Source: Oxytricha trifallax (lineage: Eukaryota > Ciliophora > Spirotrichea > Sporadotrichida > Oxytrichidae). Taken from it: a stretch of DNA of 64,000 bases. The notes under the pieces are model-generated. The model did no database searches. It had not been told where the DNA came from and worked only from the letters and a program-made list of their open reading frames with translations. A program made the translations under genes and the position numbers. Shown in pieces: positions 62,020-64,000 of this stretch; positions within the stretch are counted from its first letter, which is position 1; the number at the start of each line of letters is the position of its first letter. The stretch covers positions 1 through 64,000 of the forward strand of contig ARYC01001991.1 in NCBI GenBank assembly GCA_000711775.1. Direction: 5' to 3'.

Positions 62020-63351
62020 AATTTATAATAGGAAATTTTCAAAGACTAGCAGGATCACAGAGGTTATATGCAATATCAAATTCCATATATCTTTTAAATA
62101 TAATTTTAATATTTTTAGTTTAATTTTACTAGGATTTTAATGGTATATTAAAATAAGTATGCATAAATCTGACTATTAAGTAATATTTGGTTTTGGTCCT
62201 AGCCCACGGCGTAGAGATTTCGGGCAATTATTGTTTTTGATATTGGTATTGTAAGTAGGATATGATAACTATGAAAAATATACCCAGTAAGTTAGTGAAT
62301 AGCCTTGCCACATTAAAATCTATTTTATAACATTAATCTCATATTATTAATCATATTTAAAATTGGGAGGGTAAAAGGTAAGATTTTTCTAATGGATATC
62401 TAAATATATATATATATATATGTAGATCTTAATTACTTTATTTTAAATTTCAAATACATCCATATTTGTAGTGCACATGGAAGTTTAGAAATAGCACCTT
62501 AGAGCTAATATTTATATCCCAACTATGGCGTGAGAAAGGAAGCGACCAAGAATTAATAAAATTATGAAGAGTATGTTCAGATACTTATTTCTCAACTATT
62601 TTAGCGATTTATTTTGCTCACTATTTTTTTAGGTTTGTATGAATCTAAATGCCGAATTTTTGCTATTAATTTAATTTAATTGACAGATAAAAGAATTTAA
62701 TTTTTTTCTTAATTTCCACTAAATCTAAAAACCTTTAAAAAGTTTAATTTGAATTTAATTTTCAAATGATTATTAATGCCAAAAAGAGGGTAAGTAAGTA
62801 CAAGCCCAAAAATCCATTTATGATATCTGTCACAATATTAAAGTTTTCTAGTTATGCAAAGAATTTCAAATATACATTGAAATTTGTTTTTAAACTTTAA
62901 AATCATTATTTTTAATATTTCATTTCATAGTTATTAATAAATAAGTAACTCAATATATTTTATACTTTCCTCATTATTAAACGGGGAAAAATGGAATATT
63001 TTATCAATAGGCAGCATCAAGGAAATTATTAAGTCAATGAGGAATAAAGAGGCAAAATATCTTTCTGAGAGTCTACTGTTGACTTATACCACAAAGTTGA
63101 ATTATTTTAGGTGTGTTGACAAGTTCTTAAACATCTGCTAATACTGTAGTTTATTTTTCAAAGATGGAATATGTTAGATTTCTTTTTAAAAAATTATTAT
63201 GTTAAGTTTTTTACTATACATAAATAAATTTAAGGGGGGGTTTGAAAAATTTATATAAAAAATTGAGGAATATTTTATCCTATTTACTATATTCAAACAT
63301 AAATTTCTAAATCTAAGAATTGCATTTATTATAATCCTTAAAATTTAATAT
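62020..63351. other. AT-rich stretch upstream of PAS paralogue 2
   Basis: No coding segment recognised. Holds an (AT) run near 62405-62420 and an isolated run of seven G at 63234-63240. Confidence 0.45.
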
Positions 63352-63755
63352 TATTCTAGAAATACATTTGAATTTGGAAAATTAATAATAAATCAAAATC
63401 TTGGCAGTTAAAGTTGACCAATTTAAACGATATAGGGATCATTCGATAGAGAATTCAAAATTAGCTGGACTTTATTATTGGCGGTACTATTTTATCGCAT
63501 TCCTGGAGAAAGATAACTCGACTTCAATTGATGGGCATAATTTAATGAATTTAGAGGGATTTAATTAAAGTCGAGTTATCTCTCTCCAGGGATGCGATAA
63601 AATAGTACCGCCAATAGTAAAGTCCAGCTTATTTTGAATTCTCTATCGAATGAGCCCAAGATCGTTCAAATTGGCCAACTTTAACTGCCAAGATTTTGAT
63701 TTATTATTAATTAAATTATAATTCATTTTCCAAATTCAAATGTATTTCTACAATA
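63352..63755. mobile_element. palindromic MITE of the TATTGTAGG family
   Basis: Ends TATTCTAGAAATACATTTGA and its inverted partner ending TTTCTACAATA. Inner hairpin blocks CGATAGAGAATTCAAAAT and AGCTGGACTTTA..TTGGCGGTAC are shared with the element at 52447-52866. A target duplication could not be defined, perhaps because the left tip is mutated. Confidence 0.78.
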
Positions 63756-64000
63756 TCTATAATACATAAGAAGTTTTTAAAAATTTCCAAATGCTTAATT
63801 CTATTTATTAAAAATCCTGCAATTCCATTATTATTTTAAATGTACCATTGTCTCATTTTGGATATTGATTATAAATATTACATTATTTTTTATTTAGTAT
63901 CAATCATAAATTAAAAAAATGAATGTTATAAAATTAAATGAGAAAAAATTGACTATTAATCATAAATTATTGATTATGTTTTCTGCTTGTTCTATTTTTT

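Noticed and set aside
1-64000. tRNA, rRNA, CRISPR and bacterial operon features
   Set aside because: None seen; the code, introns and IESs are eukaryotic ciliate, so ribosome binding sites and terminators do not apply.

Overview
The window looks like germline (micronuclear) DNA of a spirotrich ciliate of the Oxytricha/Sterkiella/Stylonychia type. TAA and TAG are read as Gln throughout and only TGA ends genes. Coding sequence is AT-rich and broken by short AT-rich internally eliminated sequences (IESs). Several of these have clear direct-repeat pointers whose removal restores a conserved reading frame. At the left edge is one end of a telomere-bearing element (TBE) with the G4T4 terminal signature. 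Ordinary 30-40 nt GT..AG introns coexist with the IESs. Because stop-to-stop reading under the standard code cuts every gene, most calls come from reading the strands with the ciliate code. Gene edges next to an IES are approximate.

Layout. 1-1912: right part of a TBE with the zinc-finger/kinase ORF. 1913-2856 (-): N-terminal part of telomerase reverse transcriptase (TERT), cut directly by the TBE. 3654-8545 (-): cytosolic carboxypeptidase (tubulin deglutamylase type) with Q/N-rich ends. 8800-9486 (+): C-terminal half of a ubiquitin-specific protease. 9704-10922 (-): NDUFA9-like complex I subunit. 11366-12988: foldback element carrying a nested hAT-like MITE and a piece of coding DNA. 13393-14887 (+): unknown Q/S-rich protein. 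15191-17234 (-): ciliate membrane protein. 17309-18388 (+): glycerophosphodiester phosphodiesterase. 18679-20208 (-): uninterrupted coiled-coil protein. 20574-20776: isolated, diverged copy of a phosphodiesterase coding segment. 22535-24021 (-): MUL1/GIDE-like RING ligase. 24790-29807 (+): long Q/N-rich coiled-coil protein. 29808-34167: gene-free AT-rich DNA with a TBE-like end. 35106-38935 (+): leucine-rich-repeat protein.

39272-62019 holds two paralogous, same-strand genes for polytopic PAS-domain membrane proteins (TmcB-like), with fragments of an unknown gene between them. The downstream copy, at the higher coordinates, is split by a roughly 5 kb cluster of palindromic transposons (51.3-56.3 kb). 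Their target-site duplications can be read directly. A related MITE lies at 63352-63755.

Working picture: each gene would become its own small macronuclear chromosome after IES and transposon removal. Most neighbours therefore need not be co-regulated. The most notable points are a telomere-mimicking transposon inside the telomerase gene, a displaced duplicate coding segment for the phosphodiesterase, and several unrelated miniature elements whose ends are all runs of G/C in a very AT-rich genome.
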